From Streptomyces sp. NBC_01275 (GTDB lineage Bacteria; Actinomycetota; Actinomycetes; Streptomycetales; Streptomycetaceae), in the NCBI RefSeq assembly GCF_026340655.1, contig NZ_JAPEOZ010000001.1, positions 4,216,001 through 4,280,000 on the forward strand: a stretch of 64,000 nt of DNA. Reading direction: 5' to 3'. Position numbers and translations under genes: made by a program. Of the stretch, positions 18,698 to 27,758 are shown piece after piece (the stretch's first letter is position 1; each line of letters starts with the position of its first letter). Below the pieces are notes generated by a model, which was not told the DNA's origin, did no database searches, and saw only the letters and a list, made by a program, of their open reading frames with translations.

Positions 18698-19153
18698 ATG
18701 TCCCGCCCCTCCGAGTCCCGCCCGGGCGAATCCGGCCCCGCCGAGCCCCGCCCCTCCCAGTCCCGTCTCTCCGCGCTCCGTTTCCGCGCGACCACCGCTG
18801 TGCAGCGCCACGTCGCCAACCCGTTGCTGCGCCGGTTGCCCCTTCAGACGGTCCTGGAGACCACCGGCCGCGTCTCCGGCCTGCCCCGCCGGACCCCGGT
18901 GGGCGGCCGCCGCGTCGGCGACTCCTTCTGGCTGGTCTCGGAGTTCGGCGAGCGCTCCCAGTACGTCCGCAACATCCAGGCCGACGCACGGGTGCGGGTG
19001 CGGATCCGGGGGCGCTGGCACGAGGGAACGGCGTCTCTGCTGCCGGACGACGACCCGGTCGTACGACTGCGGTCCCTGCCGCGGCTCAACAGCACCGCGG
19101 TCAGGGCCTTGGGAATGCAGTTGCTGACGGTGCGGGTGGATCTGGCCGACTGA
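18698..19153 (+). CDS. Nitroreductase/deazaflavin (F420)-dependent oxidoreductase, DDN-like
   Basis: The product has 151 residues. The first ~25 residues are a Pro/Ser/Glu-rich tail. The conserved split-barrel core begins around residue 50 with TTGRVSGLPRRTPVGG, then FWLVSEFGERSQYVRNI and a basic strand VRVRIRGRW. These blocks match the family of F420H2-dependent nitroreductases related to mycobacterial Ddn. It probably acts in the cytoplasm as an F420H2-dependent reductase. A second member lies at 44178. Confidence 0.88.
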   Translation: MSRPSESRPGESGPAEPRPSQSRLSALRFRATTAVQRHVANPLLRRLPLQTVLETTGRVSGLPRRTPVGGRRVGDSFWLVSEFGERSQYVRNIQADARVRVRIRGRWHEGTASLLPDDDPVVRLRSLPRLNSTAVRALGMQLLTVRVDLAD

Positions 19154-19183
19154 CCGTCAGGTCGAACTGCCGCACCGCTCGCG

Positions 19184-19735
19184 TCACTTGGTCGGCTTGT
19201 AGAAGGCGTACGTGGCGGAGTAGGGGACGCTGAGCTGGTCGGCGCCGGTGCAGGCGGCGGCGGGGGCGACGCCGCCGGACGTGTCGAGGCGCTGGATGTA
19301 GGAGACGTCGGCGAAGACCCCTGCGCCGCGGGTGGCGGTGGACTTCAGGAGGAGCTCGGGGATGGTGCCGGCCTTGGGGGAGGTGACGGCGGCGGCGGCG
19401 TTGACGGCGCTGCCGTCCACCGTGGACACCCAGACGGGGCCACGGGAGTGGAGGGCGACGGTGCGGTGGGCGCGGTCTCTCTTGGCCGACAGGGTCGCGG
19501 CGGGCTCCAGCAGCTTCCAGACGCCGTCGGTGCAGGTGTAGGTCTGGACGCCCTGGGCGGCGAAGACGCCGGTCAGCCGGTTGCCGTCGGGCACCTTGAG
19601 CGCGGCGGGCGCGTCGACGTGGGTGGGCGCGGACTGTGCGGGCGCGGCATGGCCGACGGTCGTGCTCAGCAGGGTGCCGGCGGTCGCGACGGCGAGTGCT
19701 GTGGTGGTCAGGGCAAGACGTTTGGCGAGCTTCAT
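19184..19735 (-). CDS. Secreted DUF3455 protein
   Basis: The product has 183 residues with a clear Sec signal peptide (KRLALTTTALAVATAG, cleavage after GHA near residue 30). The mature part has the DUF3455 pattern: VPDGNRLTGVFAAQGVQTYTC, then VWKLLEPAATL, HSRGPVW and a late YIQRLDTSGG. The family is extracellular and its function is unknown. It appears monocistronic; the 196 bases upstream contain no other gene. Confidence 0.88.
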   Translation of the reverse strand: MKLAKRLALTTTALAVATAGTLLSTTVGHAAPAQSAPTHVDAPAALKVPDGNRLTGVFAAQGVQTYTCTDGVWKLLEPAATLSAKRDRAHRTVALHSRGPVWVSTVDGSAVNAAAAVTSPKAGTIPELLLKSTATRGAGVFADVSYIQRLDTSGGVAPAAACTGADQLSVPYSATYAFYKPTK

Positions 19736-19931
19736 CGGGTGTTCTCCGAACGATTTCCGAACAAGTCACGGAGGGGCGGGACGGACACCGTCCACGCCCC
19801 TGCGGCGGGACCCTACGGGGCCGTCCAGGTTTCCGAAACCGGTTCCCCGATCTTCTGCACGCCGAGCCCGACGACCGGTACTCAAAGGGCAATTGGACAG
19901 GACACGTCGCTTTCTCACCCCGGCCGGGCGC

Positions 19932-21434
19932 TCACCCCGGCCAGACGACCGCCTGCACCTCGCTGTACGCGTGCAGGGCGTACGACCCCACGTCCCGGCC
20001 CACTCCGCTCTGTTTGAAGCCGCCGAAGGGGGCCTCCATGTTGCGGCCGACCGTGTTGACGCCGACCCCGCCGGCGCGTAGGCGTCGGGCGATCCGGAAG
20101 GCTCTGGCCACGTCCCCGGACCAGACGTAGTCGATCAGGCCGTAGTCGGAGTCGTTGGCGAGGTGGACGGCCTCGTCCTCCTCGTCGAAGGGGATGACGA
20201 CGACGACCGGGCCGAAGATCTCCTCCCGGGCCACGCGCATGTCGTTGGTGCAGTCCGCGAGGAGGGTGGGGTTGATGTAGAAACCCGTTTCGAGCGCGGG
20301 GCGTTCGCCGCCGGTCAGGACGGTCGCGCCCTCTTTGCGGCCCAGTTCGACGTAGGACTCCACGCGGTCGCGGTGCTCCGCCGAGATGACCGGGCCGACC
20401 ACCGTCTGCCGGTCCCGGGGGTCGCCCACGCGCAGCCGGGTGGCGTACGTCCTCAGACCCTCCAACAGGCGGTCGTACACGCCTCGTTGGGCCAGGACGC
20501 GGGTCGGCGCGGTGCAGATCTGGCCGCTGTAGAAGGAGAAGGTGGTGCCGATGCCGGAGACGGCGGAGGCGAGGTCCGCGTCGTCGAAGACGATGGCCGC
20601 GCCCTTGCCGCCCAGCTCCATCAGCTGGCGTTTCATGTCCCGGCCGCACACCTCGGCGATGCGCCGGCCGACCGCCGTGGAGCCCGTGAAGCTCACCATG
20701 TCGACGTCGGGGGACGAAACGGAGGCCTCGCCGACCTCCACCGCGCGCCCGGAGACGACGTTCACCACCCCGCGCGGGACGCCCGCCGCCTCCAGCGCCT
20801 CCGCCATCCGGTACACGGAGAGGGGGTCCTGCGGGGCGGGTTTCACCACGACCGTGTTGCCCATGGCGAGGGCGGGGGCGATCTTGCCGGCCGGGTTCGC
20901 CCACGGGTTGTTGTACGACGTGATGCAGGTGACGACGCCGACCGGCTGGCGGATGGCCAGCGCGCCCATCACCGCCGCCTTCCCCATCGGGCCTGCTTCG
21001 TTGATCTGGGGGTCGATCGGCCACTCGGAGGGCTCCACGCGCGCGTAGCGGCGGAAGCGGGCCGCGGCCACGCCCACCTGCATCGCCCTCGCGGTGCCGG
21101 TCGTCGCGCCGGTCTCGGCCCGGGCCAGCTCCGTGTACGGCGTGCTGTGCGCCTGGATGACGTCGGCGGCGCGGGCCAGCATCGCCGCCCGTTCCTGCGG
21201 GGCCGTGCGCGACCAGGGTCCGAAGGCCTCGCGGGCAGCGGCGCAGGCCGCGTGCACCTGGGCCCGCGAGGCCTCCGGGGCCCAGCCGACGGTCTCCTCG
21301 GTCGCCGGGTCGGTGACGGCGTAGCAACCGCCTTCCGGCTCGACCCAGTCCCCGCCGACGAACAGCCGTTGCCCGTCGCCGACTTGACGCCCGGCAGCCC
21401 GCTCCTGCCGTTCCGCCTCCCCCCGTCGGCTCAC
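19932..21434 (-). CDS. NAD(P)-dependent aldehyde dehydrogenase
   Basis: The product has 500 residues, the normal length. Catalytic residues are visible: Asn176 in SYNNPWAN, Glu273 in LMELGGK and the nucleophile Cys307 in GQICTAP. The FTGSTAVGRR nucleotide-binding block is present. It oxidises an aldehyde to an acid; the substrate is unknown. The GTG start overlaps the stop of the upstream deacylase-like gene as GTGA (21431-21434), implying translational coupling. It is the last gene of an operon with the amidohydrolase and LLM oxidoreductase, controlled by the operator at 24317. Confidence 0.95.
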   Translation of the reverse strand: MSRRGEAERQERAAGRQVGDGQRLFVGGDWVEPEGGCYAVTDPATEETVGWAPEASRAQVHAACAAAREAFGPWSRTAPQERAAMLARAADVIQAHSTPYTELARAETGATTGTARAMQVGVAAARFRRYARVEPSEWPIDPQINEAGPMGKAAVMGALAIRQPVGVVTCITSYNNPWANPAGKIAPALAMGNTVVVKPAPQDPLSVYRMAEALEAAGVPRGVVNVVSGRAVEVGEASVSSPDVDMVSFTGSTAVGRRIAEVCGRDMKRQLMELGGKGAAIVFDDADLASAVSGIGTTFSFYSGQICTAPTRVLAQRGVYDRLLEGLRTYATRLRVGDPRDRQTVVGPVISAEHRDRVESYVELGRKEGATVLTGGERPALETGFYINPTLLADCTNDMRVAREEIFGPVVVVIPFDEEDEAVHLANDSDYGLIDYVWSGDVARAFRIARRLRAGGVGVNTVGRNMEAPFGGFKQSGVGRDVGSYALHAYSEVQAVVWPG

Positions 21435-23161
21435 GTCGTGCTCACCGTCCTGGTGTCCCGGCCCGAGCGCAGCACCCGCCCCGGCACCGCGCCGGTCACC
21501 ACGTCGTCGCGGATGGCCGCGACTCCGTTGACCCAGACGGCCCGTACGCCGATCGCCTTGGAGTCCAGGCGCGGGCTGTCGCCCGGCAGGTCGTGCAGCA
21601 GGGTGGCCTTGCCGGCGTCGATCCGCTCCGGGTCGAACAGGACGAGGTCCGCGTGGAAGCCCTCAGCCACCCTGCCCCGCTCGCGCAGCCCGAACAGCCG
21701 CGCCGGGTCGTCCGTGAGCATCTTCACCGCCTGCTCGAGCCCCACCAGCTTCCGCCCCCGCAGACAGTCCCCGAGGAAGCGTGTGGTGTACGGCGCTCCG
21801 CACATGCGGTCCAGGTGCGCGCCGGCGTCGGAGCCGCCGAGCAGGACGTCCTCGTGCTGCCAGGTCTCCGCGCGCAGGGCCCAGGACGCGGGGTCGTTGT
21901 CGCTCGGCATGGGCCACAGGACCGTACGCAGGTCGTCGGCGGCGCAGATCTCGACCAGGCAGGAGAAGGGGTCGAGACCGCGTTCTGCGGCGATGTCCCG
22001 GACGACCCGGCCGGTCAGGCCCTCGTTGCGGGGGCTGTAGGTGTCGCCGATGACGTATCGGCCGAAGTTCGCCAGGCGTCGGAAGACGCCCGCCTCCTTG
22101 GACTGCGCCCGGCGGAGCATCTCGGCCCGGACATCAGGGTCGCTCAGCTGTTCGATTCGCTGGGGGACGGGCAGGGCGAGGATCGGGCCCCAGCCGGGGA
22201 TCAGGTTCAGCGCGCAGAACGTGCCCAGGGACATGTTCATCGGCGTGAGGATCGGCATGGTGAGGGCGACGACCCGACCGCCCGCCTTCCGGGCCCGTTC
22301 GCTCGCCGACAGCTGCCGGGGCACGCGCTCGGGGACGGCCGCGTCGACGGTGAGGACGTTCCAGTTCAGGGGGCGTCCGGCGGTCGCGCTCATCTCCACG
22401 AACAGATCGATCTCGGCGTCGCTGAACTGGTCCAGACAGCCCGCGACGATCGCCTCGATCTGCGTGCCCTCGTGCTCGCCCACCGCCCGCGCCAGCGCGA
22501 GGAGTTCGTCCGGGCTCGCGTGGCGGGAGGCGACCGGCTGTCCGTCGCCGTCGGAGTGGGTGCTCGACTGGGTGGTGGAGAAGCCCCACGCGCCCGCGTC
22601 CATGGCCTCGTGCAACAGCCGCACGATCTCGGCCAGTTGCCTCTCGGTGGGCCGGCCGCCGATCGCGTCCGGCCCCATCACGTACCGACGCAGCGCGCAA
22701 TGGCCCACCATGAAGCCCGCGTTGACCGCGATCCGGCCCTCCAGCGCGTCCAGGTACTCGCCGAAGCCGTGCCAGCTCCAGGGCGCGCCCTCCTCCAGGG
22801 CGACCAGGGACATGCCCTCCACCTTGGACATCATCCGGCGGGTGTAGTCGGCGTCCTCGGGGCGGGCCGGGTTCAGCGGCGCGAGGGTGAAACCGCAGTT
22901 GCCGGCCGCGACGGTCGTGACGCCGTGGTTGAGCGACGGCGTCGCGTACGGGTCCCAGAACAGCTGGGCGTCGTAGTGGGTGTGCGGGTCGACGAACCCG
23001 GGCGCGAGCACGAGCCCGGACGCGTCCTCGCTGGTCCGGGCCTCCTCGGCGACCGTCCCTACGACGGCGATACGGCCGTCCCGGATCCCGACGTCGGCGA
23101 CCCGGGCCGGCGCGCCCGTCCCGTCGACGACGGTCGCGCCCTTGATGACATGGTCCAGCAT
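21431..23161 (-). CDS. Amidohydrolase-family protein (N-acyl-D-amino-acid deacylase type)
   Basis: The product has 576 residues from the ATG at 23161; the frame continues upstream but overlaps the preceding gene. The N-terminal beta-sandwich (LDHVIKGATVVDGTG) is followed by the metal-binding DPHTHYDAQ motif near residue 60, GNCGFTLAP near 94, and the late GGSDAGAHLDR that carries the catalytic Asp. This is the D-aminoacylase subfamily of amidohydrolases. Family members hydrolyse amides or related bonds; inside a lipid-type catabolic operon the natural substrate may differ. It starts five bases after the LLM gene ends and overlaps the aldehyde dehydrogenase start by GTGA. Confidence 0.9.
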   Translation of the reverse strand: MLDHVIKGATVVDGTGAPARVADVGIRDGRIAVVGTVAEEARTSEDASGLVLAPGFVDPHTHYDAQLFWDPYATPSLNHGVTTVAAGNCGFTLAPLNPARPEDADYTRRMMSKVEGMSLVALEEGAPWSWHGFGEYLDALEGRIAVNAGFMVGHCALRRYVMGPDAIGGRPTERQLAEIVRLLHEAMDAGAWGFSTTQSSTHSDGDGQPVASRHASPDELLALARAVGEHEGTQIEAIVAGCLDQFSDAEIDLFVEMSATAGRPLNWNVLTVDAAVPERVPRQLSASERARKAGGRVVALTMPILTPMNMSLGTFCALNLIPGWGPILALPVPQRIEQLSDPDVRAEMLRRAQSKEAGVFRRLANFGRYVIGDTYSPRNEGLTGRVVRDIAAERGLDPFSCLVEICAADDLRTVLWPMPSDNDPASWALRAETWQHEDVLLGGSDAGAHLDRMCGAPYTTRFLGDCLRGRKLVGLEQAVKMLTDDPARLFGLRERGRVAEGFHADLVLFDPERIDAGKATLLHDLPGDSPRLDSKAIGVRAVWVNGVAAIRDDVVTGAVPGRVLRSGRDTRTVSTT

Positions 23162-23166
23162 GCCGA

Positions 23167-24285
23167 CTACACCGCCTGCCGGAACCGCGTGGTCCGATGC
23201 ACAGGGTCCGTGTCGATCTTCGGGATCACATGCTCCCCGATCAACCGGATCGTCTGGAGCGTCTCCTCCTTCGGCACCCCTACCGGCAGTCCGAAGCTCA
23301 GCTGGTCCGCGCCCGCCTGCTCCCACCGCTTGCACTGGCGCAGCACCTCGTCCGGGTCGCCGCAGATCAACAGCTCCTCCTCGACGAGGAGTTCGACGAA
23401 GTCGGCGTTGTACTCGGGGAGCGTCTCCGGCCAGACCGGGAAGCCCTCGGGCCGCGGGAAGGTGTCGTGGTAGCGGAACACCAGCGACGGCAGGTAGTGC
23501 AGGCCGCCCTCGACCGCGATCCGGATCGCCTCGTCATGGGTGGGCGCGCAGATCGCGGTCGTCGTCACCATCACGTTGTCGTTGACGAAGTCCCCGATGG
23601 GCTCGGCGTTCACCACCGCCGTCTTGTACTGCTCGAGCACCCACTCCATGTCGGACACCTTCTGGATGCTGAAGCCCAGCACCCCGAGGCCCTTGCGGGC
23701 GGCCATCGCGTACGACGGCGGCGACCCGGCCGCGTACCACATCGCGGGGTGCGACTTCCCATGCGGCTTCGGCAGGATCTTGCGCGGCGGGAGCTGCCAG
23801 TGCTTGCCCTGGAAGCCCACGTACTCGTCCTGGAGCCACATCTTGGGGAACTCCGCGATGGTCTCCTCCCAGATCTCCTTCGTGTAGTTCATGTCGGTGA
23901 TGCCGGGGAGGAAGCCGAGGATCTCGTGGCTGCCCGCGCCGCGCCCGCTGCCGAACTCGAAGCGGTTCTCGGTGAGATGGTCGAGCATGGCGACCTTCTC
24001 GGCGACCTTCACCGGATGGTTGACCTGGGCGAGGGGGTTGAAGATGCCGGAGCCGAGGTGGATCCGGTCGGTCGCGTGCGCCAGGTAGCCGAGGAAGACG
24101 TCGTTGGCGGAGAGGTGCGAGTACTCCTCCAGGAAGTGGTGCTCGGACGCCCAGGCGTACTTGAAGCCGGACTTGTCCGCCTGGATGACGTACTCGGTCT
24201 CCTCCATCAGCGCCTTGTGCTCGGCGAGGGGGTCGGTCTCGGCGCGCTTGCCCACGTATCCCTGTACAAAGAGCCCGAATTCCAA
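23167..24285 (-). CDS. LLM-class flavin-dependent monooxygenase
   Basis: The product has 372 residues. The start is TTG at 24285: an in-frame TGA lies nine bases upstream and the family's first strand (MEFGLFVQGYV) begins at once. Blocks seen are WASEHHFLEEYSH near residue 45, VNHPVKVAEKVAMLDHL and FGSGRGAGSHE, characteristic of bacterial luciferase-like flavin monooxygenases (FMN-dependent subgroup). It is probably the first oxidative step of the operon continuing to 19932. A perfect 17-bp operator lies 31 bases before the start. The start region contains CCTCC, complementary to a Shine-Dalgarno site, which is unusual. Confidence 0.92.
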   Translation of the reverse strand: MEFGLFVQGYVGKRAETDPLAEHKALMEETEYVIQADKSGFKYAWASEHHFLEEYSHLSANDVFLGYLAHATDRIHLGSGIFNPLAQVNHPVKVAEKVAMLDHLTENRFEFGSGRGAGSHEILGFLPGITDMNYTKEIWEETIAEFPKMWLQDEYVGFQGKHWQLPPRKILPKPHGKSHPAMWYAAGSPPSYAMAARKGLGVLGFSIQKVSDMEWVLEQYKTAVVNAEPIGDFVNDNVMVTTTAICAPTHDEAIRIAVEGGLHYLPSLVFRYHDTFPRPEGFPVWPETLPEYNADFVELLVEEELLICGDPDEVLRQCKRWEQAGADQLSFGLPVGVPKEETLQTIRLIGEHVIPKIDTDPVHRTTRFRQAV

Positions 24286-24316
24286 GGAGGTTCACCGTCC
24301 CGAGTCCACATATGTT

Positions 24317-24333
24317 TCTGACGTACCGTCAGA
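24317..24333. promoter_or_regulatory. Operator 2, before the LLM/deacylase/aldehyde dehydrogenase operon
   Basis: TCTGACG-TAC-CGTCAGA, both half-sites complete, 31 bases before the TTG start at 24285 and between two genes of the same orientation, so the downstream operon probably has its own promoter. Confidence 0.8.
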
Positions 24334-24392
24334 TTTGATGTCTGCCGCGACTCTGACACCGGGCGCATGCACCGTCAATAGCTGATACCGCG

Positions 24393-25169
24393 TCAGATCA
24401 GGGACACTCCGGCCAGCCAGCCCCCGTCGATCACGAACGGTTGCCCGGTGATGTACGACGAGTCCTCGGAGGTCAGGAACAGCGCGAGCCGCGCCACCTC
24501 CTCCGGGCGCCCGATCCGGCCCAGCGGCACGAGCTTGCGATACAGCGAGTCCAGCGCCCGCGAGGTCTCCTCGACGTCCGCCTCCGGGTCCAGCAGGGAC
24601 GGGTTGGACATCGCGGTGTCGACGGCCCCCGGACACACGGCGTTGACCCGGATGCCCTGACTCGCCAGCTCCAGGGCCGCGACCCGGGTGAGACCGAGGA
24701 CGGCGTGCTTGGTCGCCGCGTACGCCCCCACGGCCGCCATCCCGGTCACCCCGGTGTACGACGCCGTGTTGACGATCGTGCCCCCGCCGGCCGCCGCGAT
24801 CAGCGGCGCGACCGTCTTGACGCCGAGGAAGCAGCCGACCTGGTTGACCTGCACGACCTGCAGGAACTCGTCGAGGGGAGTGTCCACGAGGGCGTTGAAG
24901 CGCAGGATGCCCGCGTTGTTCACGAGGCCGTCCACCCGGCCGTACGCCTCCTCGGCGACGGCGACCGCGGACCGCCAGTCGGCCTCCCGGCCCACATCGA
25001 GATGGACATAGAGCGCCCCCAACTCCTTGGCGAGCGCGGCCCCTTGCTCATCGAGCACATCGGCCACGACGACCTCGGCGCCCTCCGCCGCGAAGAGCCG
25101 CGCCTCCTGCTCCCCCTGCCCGCGCGCCGCGCCGGTGACGATCACGACGCGTCCGTCCAGCTTGCCCAT
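24393..25169 (-). CDS. Short-chain dehydrogenase/reductase
   Basis: The product has 258 residues from the ATG at 25169, preceded by GAAGGGG; an upstream in-frame start at 25202 is weaker. Classical SDR motifs are [12 protein letters not shown] (cofactor, residue ~10), NNAGILRF (~87), a Ser in TASYTGV and YAATK (~152). VADVLD after beta-2 has an acidic residue favouring NAD. The C-terminus [13 protein letters not shown] is typical. It heads the catabolic block and has a perfect operator palindrome 45 bases upstream. Confidence 0.95.
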   Translation of the reverse strand: MGKLDGRVVIVTGAARGQGEQEARLFAAEGAEVVVADVLDEQGAALAKELGALYVHLDVGREADWRSAVAVAEEAYGRVDGLVNNAGILRFNALVDTPLDEFLQVVQVNQVGCFLGVKTVAPLIAAAGGGTIVNTASYTGVTGMAAVGAYAATKHAVLGLTRVAALELASQGIRVNAVCPGAVDTAMSNPSLLDPEADVEETSRALDSLYRKLVPLGRIGRPEEVARLALFLTSEDSSYITGQPFVIDGGWLAGVSLI

Positions 25170-25213
25170 GCGGCACCCCTTCGCATCGATGGAGTCCAGC
25201 ATCGTAGCGCCGG

Positions 25214-25232
25214 ATCTGACGTAGCGTCAGAT
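25214..25232. promoter_or_regulatory. Operator 3, perfect 19-bp palindrome
   Basis: ATCTGACGTAGCGTCAGAT. The 17-bp core is 25215-25231, flanked by A and T. It is the most complete example of the family, 45 bases before the SDR start at 25169. Confidence 0.82.
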
Positions 25233-25366
25233 GTCGCGGGAGGGTGCGCTCCGGGACCCGAGTCGGGGCAAACGTCGGAGCATTGCACAAGCACACATCA
25301 AGTGACCGGCGAGTAGGGATATTTGACCCTGTCATTACCGACTGCTGGGCTCCCATAATCCTCGGC

Positions 25367-26101
25367 ATGGCAAAGAGGAGACTCAAGAACAAGAAGATCC
25401 GGTTCGTCGCCGTCGGCGCGGCACTCGCCACCGGCGGGGCGATCGTCGCCCTGCTGCCGTCGGCGAACGCGGCCGACGCGAAGACGCCTGAGCAGATCAT
25501 GACCATGTGCGAGAGGTCCGCGGTGGTCAGCGGGAAACAGCGATCGGTGTCGGACTTCGGCGGGGCCTTCGCGGACGGTTTCCAGGCCGACAACTGCGAC
25601 TATGTCGAGACGAATTTCGAGACCTTCGACGGCCCCACCGAGAAGTCGTCCATCGATTTCCCCAACTGTGAGCCGAACGCCACCGAACCGGCCAAGGTGT
25701 CCATTTCCTGGTCGGCGACGGCGGCCCAGGGACAGGGCAAGTACACCGCCACCCAACAGGGCGCGGGCGGCGGCCTCTTCGGATTCCTCAGCGGGTCCTG
25801 GCTCAAGCACAAGGGCACCCTGGACATGACCGTGAAGTCGGCGACGGCGAGCGACACGGAACAGCGGGAGGTGCCGGTCGGCAAGGTGCTCCACATGGAG
25901 TTCACGCCCAAGATCCAGCGTATGACCGGCGAATGGCGGGTGCGGATCGACGCCGATCCCGGGAGCTTCGCCGTGAACCCCTCCCCCGAGCAGAACTTCG
26001 TGGCCCCGGAGGTCGTCACGGGCCCCGTCGTGCTGCCGGGCGCCGCGGGCGGACCCGGCGTGGTGGACGGCACGTCCAAGGCGGTCCTGGAGGACTGCTG
26101 A
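25367..26101 (+). CDS. Secreted protein, paralog of the next gene; beta-rich, unknown
   Basis: The product has 244 residues from the ATG at 25367, with a basic N-region (KRRLKNKKIR) and a Sec signal peptide cleaved near ANA (residue ~36). The mature protein is beta-rich: DNCDYVETNFETFDGP, then VSISWSATAAQG, and a later REVPVGKVLHMEF with RMTGEWRVRID. A Gly-rich segment (GAGGGLFGFLSG) sits in the middle. The order resembles the pore-forming ETX/MTX2-aerolysin beta fold, but this is a pattern impression only. It shares the C-x-[YF]-V-[DE] block and strand order with the next gene, 55 bases downstream. Confidence 0.85.
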   Translation: MAKRRLKNKKIRFVAVGAALATGGAIVALLPSANAADAKTPEQIMTMCERSAVVSGKQRSVSDFGGAFADGFQADNCDYVETNFETFDGPTEKSSIDFPNCEPNATEPAKVSISWSATAAQGQGKYTATQQGAGGGLFGFLSGSWLKHKGTLDMTVKSATASDTEQREVPVGKVLHMEFTPKIQRMTGEWRVRIDADPGSFAVNPSPEQNFVAPEVVTGPVVLPGAAGGPGVVDGTSKAVLEDC

Positions 26102-26156
26102 CCCTCCGCTCACCGAAGTCACAGCTCAGACCCCACATCCCCCACAGGAGAGACCC

Positions 26157-26957
26157 ATGCCCCGCACCGCCCGCACTGCCGGCAAGAGAAGTCACCGGAG
26201 CAAGAAGAAGCGCATCACCCTCGCCCTGGCCCCAGTGGCGGCCCTCGCCGTGGCGATCCCGCTGATGAACCAGGCCGGCGCCGCCACCCCCTCCGAGGTG
26301 AGCGCCGACTGCGCGTCGGACTCCAACAAACTGGACGACTGCGAGTTCGTCGACGTCCAGTTCAAGGCGAACAGCCTCGGCCCCAACGAGCGCGTCTCGG
26401 CGGTGACCGACAACTGCGGTTCGACGGGCACCGCCTCGAAGACCTTCAACGTGAGCACCTCGGTGACCCGGACCATTCAGCTGGAGGACGGATTCACCGC
26501 CGCGGCCGACTCGAAGCTGGGCAACTCGTTCTTCGAGATCGGCGCGAAGTTCAACACCACGGAAATCAACATCACGCGTGACGACAAGGCGACCGGCATG
26601 GCGTTCAGCCGGACGGACACCGTCCAGGCGGACAGCATCGGCTTCTTCATGTGGTCGGCGAAGCGCACCGACGTGAGCGGATTCCTGCGGGCCACGTACA
26701 AGGAGGCGCAGGACGGCCAGAAGGTGTTCTTCTCCCCCAGCGAGGGCGGTGCGACCGTGCACGTCTTCTATCCGCAGATCCTGAAAAACGGAACTCCCGA
26801 CGGCCGGCTCTGGCTGCGGAACGTGAAGTGCGGAACTCCCGAGGCCAACGGAATCCAGAATTCTGGCAACAGCCTCAGGGCGGAGCCAGGATTCGGCGAG
26901 GGCGGCGGCAACGTCACCGACGTGGAAATCCCGCTCGCGGAGGTTCCGGCACAGTAG
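26157..26957 (+). CDS. Secreted beta-rich protein, paralog of the previous gene
   Basis: The product has 266 residues. The ATG follows CAGGAGAG. A very basic N-region (GKRSHRSKKKR) precedes a signal peptide ending near AGA (residue ~42). The mature part has DDCEFVDVQFKANSLGP aligned with the first paralog, then long alternating Ser/Thr strands (KTFNVSTSVTRTIQLEDGF), a segment SIGFFMWSAKRTDVSGF, and VFFSPSEGG. Alternating Ser/Thr strands around a central hairpin are seen in aerolysin-like toxins. No toxin has been demonstrated; it could equally be a structural surface protein. Both genes probably form one operon, followed by a convergent LuxR regulator. Confidence 0.87.
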   Translation: MPRTARTAGKRSHRSKKKRITLALAPVAALAVAIPLMNQAGAATPSEVSADCASDSNKLDDCEFVDVQFKANSLGPNERVSAVTDNCGSTGTASKTFNVSTSVTRTIQLEDGFTAAADSKLGNSFFEIGAKFNTTEINITRDDKATGMAFSRTDTVQADSIGFFMWSAKRTDVSGFLRATYKEAQDGQKVFFSPSEGGATVHVFYPQILKNGTPDGRLWLRNVKCGTPEANGIQNSGNSLRAEPGFGEGGGNVTDVEIPLAEVPAQ

Positions 26958-26988
26958 CCGGTATTCGACACTCGGTTCTCGATTGTTC

Positions 26989-27687
26989 TCAGTTGCGAAG
27001 CACGGGCGTGGCGGGGGTGGCTCCCAGCCACCGCAGGACCGCGTCCGTGCTGCCCCGGGCGTCGAGCTTGGCGTAGATGTTGCTGAGGTTGTTGCGGACG
27101 GTCTTCTCGCTTAACCGCAGTCTCAGCCCGATCTCCTGTGCGCCCAGGCCGGTCGACAGCAGTTCCATGACCTGCCGTTCGCGCGGCGAGAGCAGGGCCC
27201 GCAGCCGCTCGATCGCGTCCCCGGCCGTGCGCATCCGGCGGGCCCCCTCGCGCAGGGCGGCGCACGCGGACGGCGAGAGGTAGGTGTGTCCGACGGTGGC
27301 GCCCAGGGCGGCCGAGGACAGCATGTGGGTGCAGTAGTCGCCCTCGACCAGATAGCCCGCCCCACGCTCGAACACCTCGATCACCGTGTCGGTGTCCCGG
27401 CGGGGGCTGACCACGATCACCGGGACGCCCGGCGCGTCCAGCGCGGTGAGCAGCTCCGGGAAGGCCGCCGACGGCTCGGCGCAGCGCAGCAGGACGACGT
27501 CCACGTCCGCCGCCCCGCCGCGGCGGAGCGCCTGGTAGGGCGGGGACGTCCGCAGCACCCGGCGCACGTAGGGGTCGTCCGGGGCCGGCCAGTCGTCGTG
27601 CGGCCACTCGCCCTCGGCACAGGCCAGGGCGACGGAGAATCGCTGGGAGGATCGCACCACTAGGTGTCCTTCCGCCGGAACCTTCAC
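26989..27687 (-). CDS. LuxR-family regulator with degenerate receiver-like domain
   Basis: The product has 232 residues from a GTG. The C-terminal helix-turn-helix is clear: LSPRERQVMELLSTGLGAQE (from ~167), then SEKTVRNNLSNIYAKLDARG. The N-terminal part has the beta-alpha pattern of a response-regulator receiver (DVDVVLLRCAE, VPVIVVSPRRD, FERGAGYLVEGD), but the conserved acidic pocket is not convincing, so phosphorylation is doubtful. It is convergent with the secreted paralogs and may or may not control them. Upstream of its start, CGTACGT-type repeats (27689-27708) could be a binding site. Confidence 0.9.
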   Translation of the reverse strand: MKVPAEGHLVVRSSQRFSVALACAEGEWPHDDWPAPDDPYVRRVLRTSPPYQALRRGGAADVDVVLLRCAEPSAAFPELLTALDAPGVPVIVVSPRRDTDTVIEVFERGAGYLVEGDYCTHMLSSAALGATVGHTYLSPSACAALREGARRMRTAGDAIERLRALLSPRERQVMELLSTGLGAQEIGLRLRLSEKTVRNNLSNIYAKLDARGSTDAVLRWLGATPATPVLRN

Positions 27688-27758
27688 GTCCGTACGTCCG
27701 TACGTACGTGAGTCGGCGTGGACATGTTCAAAGATTCAAGAAGTGCTGTCAGACAGGT

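Noticed and set aside
24381..24397. Possible twelfth operator GCTGATA-CCG-CGTCAGA
   Set aside because: Right half is perfect but the left half matches only 4 of 7; it overlaps the SDR stop codon and is 96 bases from the next start, so chance is likely.
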